Positions 53,123-62,049 are shown, numbered from the stretch's first letter. The stretch: DNA of 64,000 bases from Spirosoma rigui (GCF_002067135.1 NZ_CP020105.1:4712001-4776000); one strand, 5' to 3'. Notes: generated by a model from the letters alone, not told the origin. Program-made: numbers and translations.

Positions 53123-54142
53123 ATGCAGTTTCATACCGAATTTTCGCCTGAACCATTCCCCCGTCGCCTTGGGCTGCACAGTTCGATTGTGACGGTTGGG
53201 TCGTGCTTTGCCGAAGTAATGGGACAACGGCTGGCCGATCATAAACTGACGGTGCTCAATAATCCCTTCGGCACCCTTTTCAATCCGGTTTCCATCGCAA
53301 AAGTGCTGACGGCCGCGCTCAACGGGACTGCTCCCGACGAAGATCTGTACGTTGAACGCGATGGTATCTGGTTTCACTACGATTTTCATTCATCCCTGTG
53401 GGCTACCAGCCAGGCCGATCTGCGCGATATACTCACGGACCGCCTGGGTCAAACGGCCGGAGCACTGCGGGCAGCCGACTACCTGATGCTGACGCTTGGC
53501 TCGGCGGTTGTTTATCGCCATATTGATACGGGTAAGGTAGTCGCCAACTGCCACAAAATGCCGGGTGCTCTCTTTGAGAAGTACCTGTACCATTACGAGC
53601 ACCTGCTCAACGACCTTAAACGACTGGTGAAAACACTACGCAACACCAACCCAACCCTGAACGTAGTGCTGACCGTTAGCCCCGTCCGGCACACGCGCGA
53701 TACGTTGCCGATTAACCAGGTGAGCAAATCGACCCTGCGGGTGGCTGCTCATGAACTGACCGTGTGGAATGACCGGGTTCAGTACTTCCCGGCCTACGAA
53801 CTGATGATCGACGATTTGCGCGACTACCGATTTTACGAAGCTGACCTGATCCACCCCAACGCGCAGGCGCATGACTATATTTTCGGGAAGTTTGCCGATA
53901 GCGCTTTTGATGCCGAACTTCGCACCTTCGTTACGGAATGGGGCCAGGTGCGCAAATCACTCGCCCACCGGCCGCTCCACGGCGAAGAAACGCCCGCCCA
54001 CCGGCAGTTTTTGACCAGGCTATTGGCTCAGTTGGAAACATTGGCGACGCGGGTCGACGTGACGCCGGAACTGGCCGACGTGCGTCGTCGTTTACACCAG
54101 GAAGAAAAGGAACACCTGAATGGACTGGAGGAAGTGGCCTAA
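53123..54142 (+). CDS. GSCFA domain protein
   Basis: A 339-residue cytoplasmic protein. It starts MQFHTEFSPEPFPRRLGLHS at the ATG at 53123; 16 upstream codons are open through the preceding spacer. The defining motif is VTVGSCFAEVMGQRLAD, followed by NNPFGTLFNPVSIAKVL, ADYLMLTLGSAVVYRH, VVLTVSPVRHTRD and DLIHPNAQAHDYIFGKF, the spacing of an SGNH-like hydrolase (Ser in GSC, late Asp-x-x-His as DLIHP). Substrate unknown. It stands 42 bases before the Mrp gene and is probably co-transcribed with it. Confidence 0.92.
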   Translation: MQFHTEFSPEPFPRRLGLHSSIVTVGSCFAEVMGQRLADHKLTVLNNPFGTLFNPVSIAKVLTAALNGTAPDEDLYVERDGIWFHYDFHSSLWATSQADLRDILTDRLGQTAGALRAADYLMLTLGSAVVYRHIDTGKVVANCHKMPGALFEKYLYHYEHLLNDLKRLVKTLRNTNPTLNVVLTVSPVRHTRDTLPINQVSKSTLRVAAHELTVWNDRVQYFPAYELMIDDLRDYRFYEADLIHPNAQAHDYIFGKFADSAFDAELRTFVTEWGQVRKSLAHRPLHGEETPAHRQFLTRLLAQLETLATRVDVTPELADVRRRLHQEEKEHLNGLEEVA

Positions 54143-54184
54143 TGGTCTCTCCGGCCTTCCTTTTCTGTTTTTTCTCCGTCTATT

Positions 54185-55288
54185 ATGTCTGATTATCGCT
54201 TAAGTAAAGAAGCCGTCCTGCGGGCGCTGAGTACCGTTGAAGAGCCCGACCTGAAACGTGACCTCGTTTCACTCAACATGGTCAAAGATATCGTGCTGGG
54301 CATTGGCTCGGTCCGGTTCACGGTCGTCCTCACTACGCCCGCCTGTCCCCTCAAAGAAGTGATCCGGAAACGGTGCGAAGATGCTATTCATACCCAGATC
54401 GGTGCCGATATTCAGATTACGATCGATATGACGTCGGATGTGACCTCGACCCGGATGAATGCGCCTACCCTGCCGGGTGTCAAAAACATCATTGCGGTAT
54501 CGTCGGGCAAAGGGGGTGTGGGTAAATCGACCGTAACGGCGAACCTGGCTATTGCCCTGCACAAGTCCGGCGCTAAGGTTGGTATTATTGACGCCGATAT
54601 TTACGGACCTTCCATCCCGACTATGTTCGGCGCCGAAGACATTCAGCCCCGCATTTTCCAGGTCGACGGACAAACCCGGATGGAGCCGATTCAGCAGTTC
54701 GGCATCAAACTGTTGTCGATGGGTTTCCTGGTTGCACCAGGACAGGCGATCATCTGGCGGGGCACTATGGCCGGCCGGGCACTGCAGCAGTTTTTCTCCG
54801 ATGCCGACTGGGGCGAACTCGATTACCTGCTTATTGATCTGCCTCCCGGAACAGGTGATATTCACCTGACGCTGGTACAGACCGTACCGGTGACGGGTGC
54901 GATCATCGTGACAACGCCCCAGAAGGTAGCGCTGGCCGACGCGACAAAAGGACTGGCCATGTTCCGGCAACCACAAATCAATGTACCGGTGCTGGGAGTG
55001 ATCGAAAACATGTCCTACTTCACCCCGGCCGAATTACCCGATCACCAGTATTACATTTTTGGTAAAGGGGGTGGCAAAGAACTGGCCGACCAGTTCGACG
55101 TACCCCTGCTGGGTCAAATCCCGCTGGTACAGAGCATCCGCGAAGCCGGCGACGAAGGTCGTCCTGCCATCAGCATTGGTGAACCCGTTGCCAGCGAAGC
55201 CTTTTCGGCCGCGGCCGAAGCACTGGCCCAACAGATTGCGATTCGGAACGCAACTGTCGACCGAACGAAGCGGGTTGAAGTTGCATAA
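54185..55288 (+). CDS. Mrp/NBP35 family iron-sulfur carrier ATPase
   Basis: A 367-residue protein. Residues 1-90 are a MIP18/DUF59 domain (LSTVEEPDLKRDLVSLNMV, LTTPACPLKEVIRKRCEDA). The ATPase domain has the deviant Walker A VSSGKGGVGKSTVTANLAIA, IIDADIYGPSIPTMFG, DYLLIDLPPGTGDIHLTL and MSYFTPAELPDHQYYIFGKGG. The usual C-x-x-C of Mrp proteins that bridges an Fe-S cluster is not present in the expected ENMSYF segment; the stretch reads TPAELPDHQYYIF. It should transfer Fe-S clusters or support their assembly. The NifU-domain gene follows after 36 bases. Confidence 0.93.
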   Translation: MSDYRLSKEAVLRALSTVEEPDLKRDLVSLNMVKDIVLGIGSVRFTVVLTTPACPLKEVIRKRCEDAIHTQIGADIQITIDMTSDVTSTRMNAPTLPGVKNIIAVSSGKGGVGKSTVTANLAIALHKSGAKVGIIDADIYGPSIPTMFGAEDIQPRIFQVDGQTRMEPIQQFGIKLLSMGFLVAPGQAIIWRGTMAGRALQQFFSDADWGELDYLLIDLPPGTGDIHLTLVQTVPVTGAIIVTTPQKVALADATKGLAMFRQPQINVPVLGVIENMSYFTPAELPDHQYYIFGKGGGKELADQFDVPLLGQIPLVQSIREAGDEGRPAISIGEPVASEAFSAAAEALAQQIAIRNATVDRTKRVEVA

Positions 55289-55324
55289 AACCTCGTTACC
55301 TTGTAAATTTACCGTAAACTAGAG

Positions 55325-55597
55325 ATGGGAATGGAAACGGCAGTTCAAAACGACCAGCTAATTACAAAAGTCGAGCGGGCACTAGATAGCATGAGACCGT
55401 ATCTGGCGGCCGATGGCGGTAACGTACGTGTGCTTGAGGTGACTGATGACAAGACGGTTCGCCTTGAACTGATGGGCGCATGCGGCTCCTGCCCAATGTC
55501 GGCCATGACATTTAAGGGGGGACTGGAAGAAGCCATCCTGAAAGCGGTACCGGAGATTCAGAAAGTAGAAGCGATCAATATTACCCCCGCATTCTGA
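55325..55597 (+). CDS. NifU C-terminal domain iron-sulfur scaffold protein
   Basis: A 90-residue NifU domain (NFU type): RALDSMRPYLAADGGNVRVLEV, then the cluster-binding MGACGSCPMSAMTFKGGLE with Cys-x-x-Cys, and IQKVEAINITPAF. These proteins hold and pass on [4Fe-4S] clusters. Its position next to mrp indicates a small Fe-S maturation unit. The ATG at 55325 gives MGMETAV; the ATG at 55331 is equally possible. Confidence 0.94.
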   Translation: MGMETAVQNDQLITKVERALDSMRPYLAADGGNVRVLEVTDDKTVRLELMGACGSCPMSAMTFKGGLEEAILKAVPEIQKVEAINITPAF

Positions 55598-55953
55598 CAG
55601 TAGATCTGATAACGTACCCAGGAAACTCAAACGGGATTTAGCCGCCCATGACGTATTCACGGTCCGGGGACGAAGCCAGGATGAACAAGAAGATCGGGAC
55701 GCATGACGACTCCCACTGATCAATTTTAGATTCGAGGCATACCTTACCGGTGATAAGCATGTACAGGTCTCCAGTTCCCGTACTTGTCCTGACACCCGGA
55801 CAAGCGCCTGATCAGTGTTAAAAGTGGTTGTGCTGAACTTACTTGATTTACTCAGTAAGCCATTAAGCAGCGGGCAACCGCAGTAAGCTCATCCAAACCG
55901 GACTAATACCTACATACGATGGCTCGATTAGCCTATAAGTGCTGATTAGCCTA
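55598..55953. other. Intergenic region, no gene seen
   Basis: About 356 bases after the NifU gene. A minus-strand open frame of 137 codons overlaps nifU and has no protein-like features. No RNA gene recognised. It ends in the terminator at 55954-55978. Confidence 0.4.
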
Positions 55954-55978
55954 AGCCACTTGCCCAAAACAAGTGGCT
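55954..55978 (+). terminator. Rho-independent terminator before the ligase gene
   Basis: AGCCACTTG (55954-55962) pairs with CAAGTGGCT (55970-55978) around a 7-base loop; TTTTCGTTTC follows. Its place upstream of the ligase GTG suggests it ends a transcript from the left, possibly an untranslated leader or small RNA, because the NifU stop is more than 350 bases away. Confidence 0.75.
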
Positions 55979-56017
55979 TTTTCGTTTCTTTGCGCTCCGT
56001 ATTATATCCCTGACGTA

Positions 56018-57667
56018 GTGAAAATAGGCATTTTTTTCGGTGGACCGGCGCGGGAGCGCGAGGTATCGTTTGCCGGTGGGCGCACCGCCCTGGCCAATCT
56101 GGACAAGGGCTTATTTGAGCCTGTACTCGTATTTGTTGATGGACGCGGTCGGTTCCGGCTCGTTACCCCCGACTTCTTACAGTCGCCCTCCCTGCGCGAC
56201 GTGCTCCCCCAGGGTGACTCGACGTTCTCGGTCTACGATGAATCGCTGCCCGTTGACCTCCTCAACGCAGCCTTACCTGAACTGCGGCCCGAACAGTTCC
56301 GGGAACATTTCGATCTGGCATTCCTGGCCATGCACGGCCCCGACTGCGAAGACGGCGCCATTCAGGGCTTACTGGAGTGGTATAAAATGCCCTATACCGG
56401 CCCCGGCCTGGTTGGGTCGGCGGTGGGTATCAACAAAATCCTCCAGAATGAACTGATTGCGCTGGCTAATGGGCAGCAGAAAAAAACGGCGACCATCAGC
56501 CGCGACGCCTACGAACGCACGGACAAAGCGCAGTTCTTCCAGTCGCTGACCGAACACCTGGGCCTGCCTATCGTTATCAAAGCCCCCCACCAGGGATCAA
56601 GTATTGGCGTAGTGATTGTCCGCGAAGCCGACCTGAACCAGTTTTGCCGGGGAGTTGAGCAGTGCTTTTTCACCATGAGCGTACAGCCCGATGGATGGAG
56701 TCAACTCAGCCAGTGGACGAGCCTGACGGCAGAACAGAAGCACGAACTGGCGCAGAAGATGGTTAGTCTGGACTCGGGTATCAGTTTCCCCGTTGTGATC
56801 GAGCAGACCGGCGAGGTAATCACCCACCCGGCCGAGTTCATTCAGAAACTCGACGCGCTGGCCGGCAGCGGCTCCATAACGCTGGCGTCGGTGAATGCCG
56901 AAGACGAGGTGTTATTCGAAGAATTCATCAGCGGTCAGGAGTTCTCGTGCGGAGTTATTCAGGACGACGATCAAACCGCCATCGCCCTACCACCCACTGA
57001 AATCTACAATACCGTTGCCTTCGACTTCGAAACGAAGTACAAATCGAACGTAGCGAAAAAGCGGATTCCCGTAGACACTACCCTCGAAAATAACCGCAAG
57101 ATCCAGCTGGCCGTAGCGGACGTTTTTAAACGGCTGGGCATCAACGTTTACTCCCGCATCGACGGCTTCCTGACGGCTACGGGTGATGTACTGCTCCACG
57201 ACCCGAACACCATTCCAGGCATGTCGCCGTCGTCGCTTATTTTCAAGCAGATGGCCGAGATTGGGCTCAACCTGTCCAACTCCCTCACGTACCTCATCCG
57301 CCAATCCCTGCGCGAACGCATCCGGACGGGCAAGAACACCTTTCGACTGAAACAGTTGCTGGCCGATCTTGACGCTAAACTGGCCGCCCGCAAGGCAAAT
57401 CCCCTGCCCGAGCGCGTCGTCTCGTTCGGACCGACAGATGAACAGTTCATTGCCGCCAAGCAACAGTACAACGAACTGGCCGCATCAGCTACGGTACGCC
57501 CGTCGCTGATGTACATAAAGAACAAAACCGAGAGCCACGAGGTCCCGGTTTATTTGTTGTTCAAAGATACCATCGACGAACTGGAAGCAGCCCTTGGCCA
57601 GCCCCGCCACCCGCTGCTGATCGAAACGACCGAGCGGACGAAGCATATCACCGACCGCTACGTCTAA
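56018..57667 (+). CDS. D-alanine--D-alanine ligase-like ATP-grasp protein, enlarged
   Basis: A 549-residue protein; Ddl enzymes are normally about 310-370. I start it at the GTG at 56018 (VKIGIFFGGPAREREVSFAG), since upstream bases form a terminator. Ddl motifs: LAMHGPDCEDGAIQGLLEW, PYTGPGLVGSAVGINKIL, IVIKAPHQGSSIGVVIVREA, LFEEFISGQEFSCGVI, AFDFETKYKS, YSRIDGFLTATGDVLLHDPN then TIPGMSPSSLIFKQMAEIG. Odd points: HGPDCEDG lacks the usual Gly before Glu-Asp, a long insertion (about residues 215-290) lies between the ATP-binding segment and LFEEFISG, and about 110 residues follow the last Ddl motif, including LLADLDAKLAARKANP and YIKNKTESHEVPVYLLF. It may be a Ddl paralogue with a different substrate; the identity as cell-wall Ddl is not certain. 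Confidence 0.8.
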   Translation: MKIGIFFGGPAREREVSFAGGRTALANLDKGLFEPVLVFVDGRGRFRLVTPDFLQSPSLRDVLPQGDSTFSVYDESLPVDLLNAALPELRPEQFREHFDLAFLAMHGPDCEDGAIQGLLEWYKMPYTGPGLVGSAVGINKILQNELIALANGQQKKTATISRDAYERTDKAQFFQSLTEHLGLPIVIKAPHQGSSIGVVIVREADLNQFCRGVEQCFFTMSVQPDGWSQLSQWTSLTAEQKHELAQKMVSLDSGISFPVVIEQTGEVITHPAEFIQKLDALAGSGSITLASVNAEDEVLFEEFISGQEFSCGVIQDDDQTAIALPPTEIYNTVAFDFETKYKSNVAKKRIPVDTTLENNRKIQLAVADVFKRLGINVYSRIDGFLTATGDVLLHDPNTIPGMSPSSLIFKQMAEIGLNLSNSLTYLIRQSLRERIRTGKNTFRLKQLLADLDAKLAARKANPLPERVVSFGPTDEQFIAAKQQYNELAASATVRPSLMYIKNKTESHEVPVYLLFKDTIDELEAALGQPRHPLLIETTERTKHITDRYV

Positions 57668-57674
57668 AAACCTT

Positions 57675-57720
57675 CCCTATGGGTCCGGTGGTACAAGCGT
57701 TTACCAACGGACCCATAGGG
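57675..57720. terminator. Bidirectional hairpin between convergent genes
   Basis: Arms 57675-57693 (CCCTATGGGTCCGGTGGTA) and 57702-57720 pair over 19 bases with one mismatch and an 8-base loop. Flanking A-runs give a T-tract on the minus strand on one side and AAAAAA on the + strand. It separates the ligase gene from the XRE regulator gene. Confidence 0.85.
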
Positions 57721-57754
57721 TATAAAAAAGGTCTGAAGCGGCTCCGGGATACGC

Positions 57755-57970
57755 TCATTCTTCCGACTCCGGCACGTACTCCAGCAGATCACCGGGTTGA
57801 CAGTCCAGAGCCCGGCATAAAGCGTCGAGTGTTTCAAAGCGAACCGCTTTCGCCTTACCCGTCTTAAGAATCGAAAGGTTCGCCAGCGTAATACCAACCC
57901 GTCCGGATAATTCAGTCAGTGACAGTTTCCGTCGGGCCATCATCACATCTACATTCACGCGTATAGACAT
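57755..57970 (-). CDS. XRE/Cro-type helix-turn-helix regulator
   Basis: A 71-residue single-domain DNA-binding protein: MSIRVNVDVMMARRKLSLTE, LSGRVGITLANLSILKTGK and VRFETLDALCRALDCQPGDL form the five-helix HTH_3/HTH_26 fold, with LANLSILKTGKAKAVRFETL the recognition part. It starts 7 bases after the DUF2975 gene ends; this pairing of a DUF2975 membrane protein and a small XRE regulator recurs in many bacteria, suggesting a membrane-linked regulatory unit. Confidence 0.93.
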   Translation of the reverse strand: MSIRVNVDVMMARRKLSLTELSGRVGITLANLSILKTGKAKAVRFETLDALCRALDCQPGDLLEYVPESEE

Positions 57971-57977
57971 AGCGTAA

Positions 57978-58610
57978 TCAGATAGTTAGATCCTGCTCCT
58001 GCCTGAGCTGAAGACCAGACCGGAACACCTCGACCAGTCCCAGCATAAAAAATCCGATCAGCACTCCTTCAAAAAGGCCGGGGTTCAGGTAGAACTGGGA
58101 ATACCGGATTTGATGCGTCTCAAACAAAGCTGTCACATCACTCCTAATCAAGAGCAACATTAGCGGACGTAATAACCCAAGTGCGATAATCAAAAACGCC
58201 ACTTTACGAACCCGCCACAGGTTTTCAGAACTGAATACCTGTGGCGTTGACACCGTCCTCATTATCTGCCTGATGTTCCACAGCATCGTCAGGGCAAGTC
58301 CGGTACCAAACAAGGTAACGAATCCTATTTTCAGACAGAGCCCCATGTGATCCATCAGTACACCTCTGTCGGTGATGGCAATACTGATCGACGATTCAGG
58401 ACCATTGGTTAAACGCAGTGCTTCTCCCAACGGTACCTCCTTCGTCAACCCCTCCAGATTAACTGGCAGATTTATCGAGAAATGAACAAGCGCCGGGTAA
58501 TACGCAGCACCCAGCACGAAAACAGCCATTATACCAACAATCATTACAAGTGTGATGTAAAACAGCGCATCTGCCAGAAACGTCAGTTTTCTCGATAGTG
58601 ACCATCTCAT
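57978..58610 (-). CDS. DUF2975 membrane protein
   Basis: About 210 residues starting MRWSLSRKLTFLADALFYIT at the ATG at 58610, which has AGGA just before it; an upstream ATG at 58664 would add 18 Asn/Arg-rich residues read from AT-rich promoter DNA. Four membrane helices (FLADALFYITLVMIVGIMAV, GLCLKIGFVTLFGTGLALTM, VRKVAFLIIALGLLRPLMLL, LFEGVLIGFFMLGLVEVF) fit the DUF2975 fold, and SSENLWRVRKVAF is a conserved family loop. Function unknown. It is transcribed with the XRE regulator. Confidence 0.88.
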   Translation of the reverse strand: MRWSLSRKLTFLADALFYITLVMIVGIMAVFVLGAAYYPALVHFSINLPVNLEGLTKEVPLGEALRLTNGPESSISIAITDRGVLMDHMGLCLKIGFVTLFGTGLALTMLWNIRQIMRTVSTPQVFSSENLWRVRKVAFLIIALGLLRPLMLLLIRSDVTALFETHQIRYSQFYLNPGLFEGVLIGFFMLGLVEVFRSGLQLRQEQDLTI

Positions 58611-58697
58611 AATCCTATTCGGGTTTAAATTAATACGACGGTAAAAAGTCGAATTTTTTATCAATAAGCAATATAAATTTATTGTAAAACAATAAAT

Positions 58698-59954
58698 TTA
58701 TCGGTTCAATGGGTATTCGTTTATCCAGTGAAAACCCCGGTTGACCAGCAGAAACTGGTTGGGGTCCTGCCGTTTTAAATGCGCATATATTGAATCCCGG
58801 TCCATTTTTCCCCGCATGATGATCAAGTTGGTATCCGGCTGCGCGTAGGTTAGCCGGTATGTAGTAGCCGTATCCGCATAGGTGGATAAAACAATTACTG
58901 ACTTCAGTGTATCCGGCTTGAAAACGTAACCACGCTGCGTATCATTCATCAGCCGTACCGTCAGGTACGAATACCGTTTATGTCCGTCAATGACCACCTG
59001 TCGCCAGCGTACCGTATCGGTCAGCATTGGCGCCAGCGTATCACCGTTGAGAACGAAGGTTTCGACCTGATACACGCCGTATAAAGGCGGTTTAGGTGCG
59101 CGATCGCCCCACTCCCTGCCACTAGCGAACCCATCCATGCTGCGCTGGTAGATGAACAGACCCAGTATGGATGTTTTAAGCACAACACGCCCAGTTCGCC
59201 ACCAACGTGTTGTCCGGAACGGCGTCAGATCAAGGGCGGGCGCCGGGCGGTTCAGCAGCAGTACATTGATCAACCGTTTCCCTTCAGCGGCCAGCACGAA
59301 CAGTGTCATCAGCAGTAGATTCATGGAGAAAAGCTTGACCGGCACATCAAAGCAAAAGTTGATCGCGACAATGTTACTGATTATCACGAGCAGGATGATC
59401 GCACCCAGCGCGGTGGTTCGGCGAAACAGCAACAACCCGCCCCCAATGATTTCACCCAGACCGGTAAACCAGTTATACGCTTCTGAATAACCCATAAACG
59501 TCCACGCCAGCCCCATCGGCGAAGATTGACCATAGGGTTCCAGCAACCGGAGTAAGTTGGGAAATGGAAACTGTGTCTTGAAGATTTTGGCAAAACCATA
59601 GGAGAACATGGTGAAGGCCAGGTAGTAGCGCAGCAGGACAACCAGCCAGTACAACAGCGTATTATACTGGGAACGCGACCGGTCGGCTACCGACCATATT
59701 CCGGCTACGGCTACGGCTATAATGGCAATACAAAGCAACTGAACGTAGTTGAAGGTTGTGTCGCCACTGCCGTTGGGAAGAACGGTAATGGGGTCTGGTA
59801 AGGCTAACAGGGCCGCACCCACCCAGGGAACAATATCCGTCCAGATAGCAAACGGGAAGAGGTACAGCAGGAAATAAACGAAGAAAAAGCGGAAGCTAAG
59901 TTTCTGCGCTGCGTTCCACCGCAACGGGTAAGCCAGAGGCTGTTCCATATCCAA
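58698..59954 (-). CDS. DoxX-like membrane protein
   Basis: A 418-residue protein with about nine membrane helices in its first 290 residues, and a soluble C-terminal part with HWINEYPLNR at the end. The helical part shows DoxX/DoxD-like features: YYLAFTMFSYGFAKIFKTQF, WFTGLGEIIGGGLLLFRRTT and GAIILLVIISNIVAINFCFD. Similar Bacteroidota proteins are annotated only as hypothetical or DoxX family. The soluble tail has beta-strand-like repeats (YVFKPDTLKSVIVLSTYAD, YRLTYAQPDTNLIIMRGKM). ATG at 59948 is an alternative start. It may share regulation with the DUF2975/XRE genes 88 bases downstream. Confidence 0.75.
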   Translation of the reverse strand: MDMEQPLAYPLRWNAAQKLSFRFFFVYFLLYLFPFAIWTDIVPWVGAALLALPDPITVLPNGSGDTTFNYVQLLCIAIIAVAVAGIWSVADRSRSQYNTLLYWLVVLLRYYLAFTMFSYGFAKIFKTQFPFPNLLRLLEPYGQSSPMGLAWTFMGYSEAYNWFTGLGEIIGGGLLLFRRTTALGAIILLVIISNIVAINFCFDVPVKLFSMNLLLMTLFVLAAEGKRLINVLLLNRPAPALDLTPFRTTRWWRTGRVVLKTSILGLFIYQRSMDGFASGREWGDRAPKPPLYGVYQVETFVLNGDTLAPMLTDTVRWRQVVIDGHKRYSYLTVRLMNDTQRGYVFKPDTLKSVIVLSTYADTATTYRLTYAQPDTNLIIMRGKMDRDSIYAHLKRQDPNQFLLVNRGFHWINEYPLNR

Positions 59955-60028
59955 TCCTGAAAAGAGGTTAAATCATTCATGTATTCGAAAGGCTCAAGGG
60001 TGTTTGTCGGATGAATCTACTCTGCGGA

Positions 60029-60059
60029 TTTGTTGAGTAGGCCGGGAGTTGTACTTTTG
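60029..60059 (+). promoter_or_regulatory. Consensus promoter for the phosphoglucomutase/phosphomannomutase gene
   Basis: TTTG at 60029-60032 is followed by 19 bases and TACTTTTG at 60052-60059: an exact fit to the Bacteroidota TTTG-N19-TAnnTTTG promoter. The start of transcription would be near 60066, leaving a leader of about 30 bases before the ATG at 60096. Confidence 0.8.
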
Positions 60060-60095
60060 GCGAATCTTGGCTCATGAACCGATTCTTTTTCTAAA

Positions 60096-61853
60096 ATGAC
60101 AACCACATTAGACACCTCTACCCAACAGCGCGTTGACCAATGGCTGGCGGGTAATTACGACGCCGACACCAAAGCTTCCATCCAGAAACTCATTGATGAA
60201 GGCAACTCGACCGAACTGACCGACGCGTTCTACCGCGACCTTGAGTTCGGGACGGGTGGCCTGCGGGGCGTATTGGGCGTTGGCTCCAACCGCATGAACC
60301 GGTACACGGTTGGCGCGGCTACCCAGGGGCTCTCCAACTACATCAACGCAGCTTTTCCGGGCGAGGACATCAGCGTGGCCATTGCGCACGACAGCCGCCG
60401 GATGAGTCCGGAGTTTGCCCGCCTGGTGGCCGACATTTTCACCGCCAACGGCATCAAGGTGTACCTCTTCAGCAGTCTGCGCCCAACCCCGGAGCTTTCC
60501 TTTGCCATCCGGCAACTGGGCTGCCAGAGCGGCATCGTCGTTACGGCCTCACACAACCCGCCCGAGTACAACGGGTACAAGGTGTACTGGAACGATGGTG
60601 GTCAGGTGGTAGCCCCGCACGATAAGGCAATCATTGCCGAAGTAAACAAAATCACCTCGGTCGACGCGATCAAGTTTGAGGGTGTCCCCGAGCGCATCCA
60701 CATGATCGACGAGGAAATCGACGCGCCCTACGTCGAGCGGCTCAAAACCAATGCCGTCAATCCGGACGTGATCAAGCGGCAGGCCGATCTGAACATCGTG
60801 TACACCCCCATCCACGGCACCGGCATTACCCTCGTACCGCGCACCCTGGCAGCCCTGGGCTTTACCAACGTGCACATTGTGGAAGAGCAGGCGACACCCG
60901 ACGGCAACTTCCCAACCGTGAAATCGCCCAACCCCGAAGAGCGGGCCGCCATGCAACTGGCCCTCGACCTGGCCAATAAGCTCAACGCCGACCTGGTTAT
61001 GGCCACCGACCCCGATGCTGACCGCGTGGGTGCCGGTGCCCGGAACCACCACGGCGAGTTCGAGTTGCTCAACGGCAACCAGATGGCCAGCCTGATTATC
61101 TACTACCTGCTCAACGCCTGGAAAGAAACCGGCAAGCTGACGGGGAAAGAGTTCGTGGCAAAAACCATCGTGACCACCGACCTCATCGACAAGATGTGCG
61201 AGCGATACGGGGTCAACTGCTACAATACCCTGACGGGCTTTAAATACATTGCCGAGGTTATCCGCGAACTCGAAGGCAAGGAGCAGTTCATTGGCGGTGG
61301 CGAAGAAAGCTACGGCTACCTGATCGGCGATTTCGTGCGTGATAAGGACGCCATTGCTTCCTGCGCTATCATTGCTGAGCTAACCGCCTACGCCAAAGAT
61401 CAGGGCAAGAGCCTGTTCGATATGCTGATGGCGATGTACCAGGAAAACGGATTCTACTACGAAGCCCTGGTTTCCCTGACCAAAAAAGGAAAATCCGGTG
61501 CCGAAGAAATTCAGCAGATGATGGCCGACTTCCGGGCCAACCCGCCGAAGTCGATTGCCGGATCACCCGTAGTACGCGTGGACGACTACAAGAGCCTGAT
61601 GCGGCTGGATGCCCAGACGGGTCAGTCGACGGCCATGACATCGGGCAGCATGGGCATCGAGTCGTCGAACGTGCTTCAGTTCTTCACCGCCGACGGAACC
61701 AAAGTATCCGCCCGGCCCAGCGGTACCGAGCCTAAGATCAAGTTCTACGTATCGGTCAACGAGCCCCTCGAAAGCAAGGAAGCCTTTGACGATACGTACG
61801 CCCAGTTGAAGGAAAAAGTGCAGCGGGTTATTGATGAGTTACAGCTCAAGTAA
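60096..61853 (+). CDS. Phosphoglucomutase/phosphomannomutase (phospho-sugar mutase)
   Basis: A 585-residue alpha-D-phosphohexomutase, near the normal size of the bacterial PGM/PMM subgroup. The phospho-Ser loop is VTASHNPPEYNGYKVYW, the Mg loop ATDPDADRVGAG, the sugar-binding loop GGGEESYGYLIGDFVRDKDA and the phosphate loop RPSGTEPKIKFYVS. N-terminal FGTGGLRGVLGVGSNRMN carries the usual Gly-rich start. It interconverts glucose/mannose 1- and 6-phosphates for envelope and storage polysaccharides. It has its own consensus promoter and a hairpin terminator, so it is a single-gene unit. Confidence 0.96.
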   Translation: MTTTLDTSTQQRVDQWLAGNYDADTKASIQKLIDEGNSTELTDAFYRDLEFGTGGLRGVLGVGSNRMNRYTVGAATQGLSNYINAAFPGEDISVAIAHDSRRMSPEFARLVADIFTANGIKVYLFSSLRPTPELSFAIRQLGCQSGIVVTASHNPPEYNGYKVYWNDGGQVVAPHDKAIIAEVNKITSVDAIKFEGVPERIHMIDEEIDAPYVERLKTNAVNPDVIKRQADLNIVYTPIHGTGITLVPRTLAALGFTNVHIVEEQATPDGNFPTVKSPNPEERAAMQLALDLANKLNADLVMATDPDADRVGAGARNHHGEFELLNGNQMASLIIYYLLNAWKETGKLTGKEFVAKTIVTTDLIDKMCERYGVNCYNTLTGFKYIAEVIRELEGKEQFIGGGEESYGYLIGDFVRDKDAIASCAIIAELTAYAKDQGKSLFDMLMAMYQENGFYYEALVSLTKKGKSGAEEIQQMMADFRANPPKSIAGSPVVRVDDYKSLMRLDAQTGQSTAMTSGSMGIESSNVLQFFTADGTKVSARPSGTEPKIKFYVSVNEPLESKEAFDDTYAQLKEKVQRVIDELQLK

Positions 61854-61889
61854 GTTGCCCTGCCAATCTTAGTATTCAGCTAGTTACCC

Positions 61890-61928
61890 CCGAAAAGCCC
61901 GGTCATCTTGATGATCCGGGCTTTTCGG
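61890..61928 (+). terminator. Hairpin terminator after the phospho-sugar mutase
   Basis: CCGAAAAGCCCGG (61890-61902) pairs with CCGGGCTTTTCGG (61916-61928); TCAT/ATGA extends the stem inward. It lies 37 bases after the stop codon. Confidence 0.87.
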
Positions 61929-62049
61929 CTTATTTGTAAAATTGCTCATAATTAAAACCGGATTAATTAGATATAACTGAGTCATAGCTTTATATGCCAC
62001 AATGGACAGATTTACTGCCGTTGCCATCAATCATACTTATTAATCATTT

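Noticed and set aside
55382-55795. 137-codon minus-strand ORF over nifU and the following spacer
   Set aside because: Half lies antisense to the conserved NifU domain and no motif is present.
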